Origin: Methylobacterium sp.
Lineage (GTDB): Bacteria; Pseudomonadota; Alphaproteobacteria; Rhizobiales; Beijerinckiaceae
Direction of reading: 5' to 3'
Length of the DNA: 6,360 nucleotides
NCBI GenBank assembly: GCA_021154065.1
Contig: JAJKJG010000311.1
Coordinates: forward strand, 1 to 6,360
Part shown: positions 4,470-6,360 of the stretch, one piece after another
Layout of the letters: each line of letters opens with the position of its first letter
How positions within the stretch are numbered: the stretch's first letter is position 1
Notes under the pieces: model-generated
The model's input: only the letters and a program-made list of their open reading frames with translations
Told to the model about the DNA's origin: nothing
Databases searched by the model: none
Program-made: the position numbers and the translations under genes

Positions 4470-6360
4470 ATGCCAACCGCTCCGGGCGGACCGCGCGTCT
4501 TGCTGCGCCGCCTCCGCGAGGTCATGGCGGAGCCGGTCGGCGCGCAGGCGCGCCTCGACAGGGTGGTGATCCTGATCGCCGCCAACATGGTCGCCGAGGT
4601 GTGCTCGGTCTACGTCATGCGGGCCGACGGGGCGCTCGAGCTCTACGCCACGGAAGGCCTCAACCGCGAAGCCGTCCATCTCACCACCATGAAGGCGGGC
4701 GAGGGCCTCGTCGGCCTCATCGCCGAGACGGCCGAGCCGCTCGCGCTCTCCGACGCTCAGTCGCACCCGGCGTTCTCCTACCGGCCCGAGACCGGCGAGG
4801 AGATCTACCACGCCTTCCTCGGCGTGCCGCTGCTTCGGGCCGGCAACACGCTCGGCGTCCTCGTCGTCCAAAATCGGACACACCGGGTCTACACCGACGA
4901 GGAGATGGAGGCGCTCCAGACCACCGCCATGGTGCTCGCCGAGATGCTCGCCTCGGGCGAGCTGCAGGCGCTGGCGACGCAGGAAGCGACCGCGCTCAGG
5001 CGTCCGCTGCATCAGCGCGGCATGCCGCTCGCCGACGGCGTCGGGCTCGGGCATGTCGTCCTGCACGAGCCCCGGGTGGTGGTGAAGAACCTCATCGCCG
5101 AGGATCCGCAGGCCGAGCTGCGGCGCCTCGACGCCGCGATCGCCGAGGTCAGGGCCTCGATCGACGAGCTGATCGCGCGCGGCGACGTCGCGCATCACGG
5201 CGAGCATCGCGACGTGCTCGAAACCTTCCGCATGTTCGCCCACGACCAGGGCTGGCTTCGGCGCATGCGCGAGGCCGTGCTCTCGGGCCTCACCGCCGAG
5301 GCGGCGGTCGAGCGCGTGCAATCGGACAGCCGCGCCCGCATGCTGCGCCAGACCGATCCCTATCTGCGCGACCGCCTCCACGACCTCGACGATCTCGCAA
5401 ACCGCCTCCTCCACAGCCTCGTCGGGCGCGCCTTCGTGACGACGCGCGGCGAGCTGCCCGAGAACGCCATCCTCGTCGCCCGCTCGATGGGGCCGGCGGC
5501 GCTCCTCGACTACGACCGCTCGCATCTGCGCGGCCTCGTGCTCGAGGAGGGCGGACCGGCGAGCCACATCGCGATCGTCGCCCGGGCGCTCGGCATTCCG
5601 GCGGTCGGCGAGGTCGAGAACGCGACGGCGCTCGTCGAGCCCGGCGACCCGATCATCATCGACGGCGGGGTCGGCGACGTGCAGATCCGCCCGCGCGCCG
5701 ACGTCGAGGCCGCCTACGCCGCAAAGGCGCGCCTCGGTGCGCGCCGCCAGGAGCAGTACCGCAAGCTCAGGGAGCTGCCGGCCCGCACCAAGGATGGGCT
5801 CGAGATCGGCCTCAACCTCAATGCTGGCCTCCTCGTCGACCTCCCCCATCTCGAGGAGACGGGGGCGCGCGGCATCGGCCTTTTCCGCACCGAGCTGCAG
5901 TTCATGATCGCCGAGCGCATGCCGACCGGCGGCGAGCAGCAGAAGTTCTACCAGGAGGTCCTCGCCGCCGCCGGCGACAAGCCGGTCACGTTCCGCACCC
6001 TCGACATCGGCGGCGACAAGATCCTGCCCTACATGCAGAAGGAAGAAGAGCAGAACCCGGCGCTCGGCTGGCGCGCGATCCGGATTTCGCTCGACCGCCC
6101 CGGCCTGCTGCGGAGCCAGATCCGGGCGCTCTTGAAGGCCGCCGCCGGACGCCGGCTGAAGGTGATGTTCCCGATGGTCGCGACCTGCGACGAGTTCGCC
6201 CGGGCAAAGGCCGTCGTCAGGCGTGAGCAGGCCTATCTCGCCCGCCATGGCCGCCAGCCGCCGGCATCGGTCGAGCTCGGCGCGATGATCGAGGTGCCCT
6301 CGCTTCTGTTCGAGATCGACGACATCGCCAGCGCGGCCGACTTCCTCTCCGTGGGCTCGA
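4470..6360 (+). CDS. ptsP: Phosphoenolpyruvate-protein phosphotransferase PtsP (enzyme I-Ntr), 5' part
   Basis: PtsP takes phosphate from phosphoenolpyruvate and passes it to NPr (PtsO/HPr-like) and then EIIA-Ntr, a cytoplasmic relay that reports nitrogen status rather than importing sugar. The 630 residues present run off the window; family members are about 750, so some 120 are missing. A GAF domain covers about 20-165, with AEVCSVYVMRADGALELYAT (42-61) and GVPLLRAGNTLGVLVVQN (118-135). The enzyme I N-terminal domain follows (about 180-320), then the phosphohistidine domain with GGPASHIAIVARALGIPAV (361-379), His366 being the phosphorylated residue (bases 5565-5567). The PEP-binding barrel starts near 445 with GLFRTELQFM (470-479), RTLDIGGDK (509-517) and MIEVPS (606-611). 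The acid/base cysteine near the C-terminus lies outside the window. The ATG at 4470 matches the family start and has CGGGAC ten bases upstream. No frameshift is seen. Confidence 0.96.
   Translation, partial: MPTAPGGPRVLLRRLREVMAEPVGAQARLDRVVILIAANMVAEVCSVYVMRADGALELYATEGLNREAVHLTTMKAGEGLVGLIAETAEPLALSDAQSHPAFSYRPETGEEIYHAFLGVPLLRAGNTLGVLVVQNRTHRVYTDEEMEALQTTAMVLAEMLASGELQALATQEATALRRPLHQRGMPLADGVGLGHVVLHEPRVVVKNLIAEDPQAELRRLDAAIAEVRASIDELIARGDVAHHGEHRDVLETFRMFAHDQGWLRRMREAVLSGLTAEAAVERVQSDSRARMLRQTDPYLRDRLHDLDDLANRLLHSLVGRAFVTTRGELPENAILVARSMGPAALLDYDRSHLRGLVLEEGGPASHIAIVARALGIPAVGEVENATALVEPGDPIIIDGGVGDVQIRPRADVEAAYAAKARLGARRQEQYRKLRELPARTKDGLEIGLNLNAGLLVDLPHLEETGARGIGLFRTELQFMIAERMPTGGEQQKFYQEVLAAAGDKPVTFRTLDIGGDKILPYMQKEEEQNPALGWRAIRISLDRPGLLRSQIRALLKAAAGRRLKVMFPMVATCDEFARAKAVVRREQAYLARHGRQPPASVELGAMIEVPSLLFEIDDIASAADFLSVGS

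Noticed and set aside
4310..6226. A 638-codon plus-strand frame overlapping the end of lysC and ptsP
   Set aside because: It is an arginine/alanine/proline-rich out-of-frame reading of ptsP. The GAF, phosphohistidine and PEP-binding motifs are all in the other plus-strand frame starting at 4470.
4392..6248. A 618-codon open frame on the minus strand opposite ptsP
   Set aside because: GC-rich third positions of ptsP remove stop codons from the opposite strand. The product shows no recognisable domain, while ptsP motifs are intact throughout on the plus strand.

Overview
This window looks like core chromosomal DNA of a high-GC alphaproteobacterium, most likely of the order Hyphomicrobiales (Rhizobiales), for example a Methylobacterium- or Bosea-like genus. 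Three things point there. Coding regions have strongly G/C-biased third positions and long antisense shadow frames. The set of genes (Nit1-type amidase, DUF1178, ubiG, lysC, ptsP) is one I remember as neighbours in that order. A composite palindromic repeat at 1051-1150 resembles a repeat family I remember from the same group. The genus cannot be fixed from the sequence alone.

Layout: 1-489 (+) is the 3' part of a carbon-nitrogen hydrolase of the deaminated-glutathione-amidase type. 571-1053 (+) is a DUF1178 protein with a probable Cys/His metal site. 1051-1150 is a pair of palindromes that fills almost the whole gap between two convergent genes. On the minus strand, ubiG (2319-1573, ubiquinone methyltransferase) and arfB (1576-1157, ribosome-rescue hydrolase) overlap by ATGA. 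Divergent from ubiG is a single-domain cupin (2399-2749, +), which converges on a 60-residue single-pass membrane protein (2946-2764, -). A 174-base non-coding stretch with a good promoter candidate leads to lysC (3121-4356, +, aspartate kinase). After 113 bases comes ptsP (4470 to the window edge, +, enzyme I of the nitrogen PTS, cut at its C-terminus).

Functions: most genes are housekeeping: metabolite repair (amidase), quinone synthesis (ubiG), translation quality control (arfB), entry to the aspartate amino-acid pathway (lysC) and nitrogen-status signalling (ptsP). The cupin and the small membrane protein are the only genes that look accessory. I see no transposase, phage gene, CRISPR array, tRNA, rRNA or defence module, and no convincing new system. 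The points most worth a second look are an internal ribosome-binding site and GTG inside lysC that could yield a separate regulatory (beta) subunit, and the repeat that supplies the stop codon of the DUF1178 gene.
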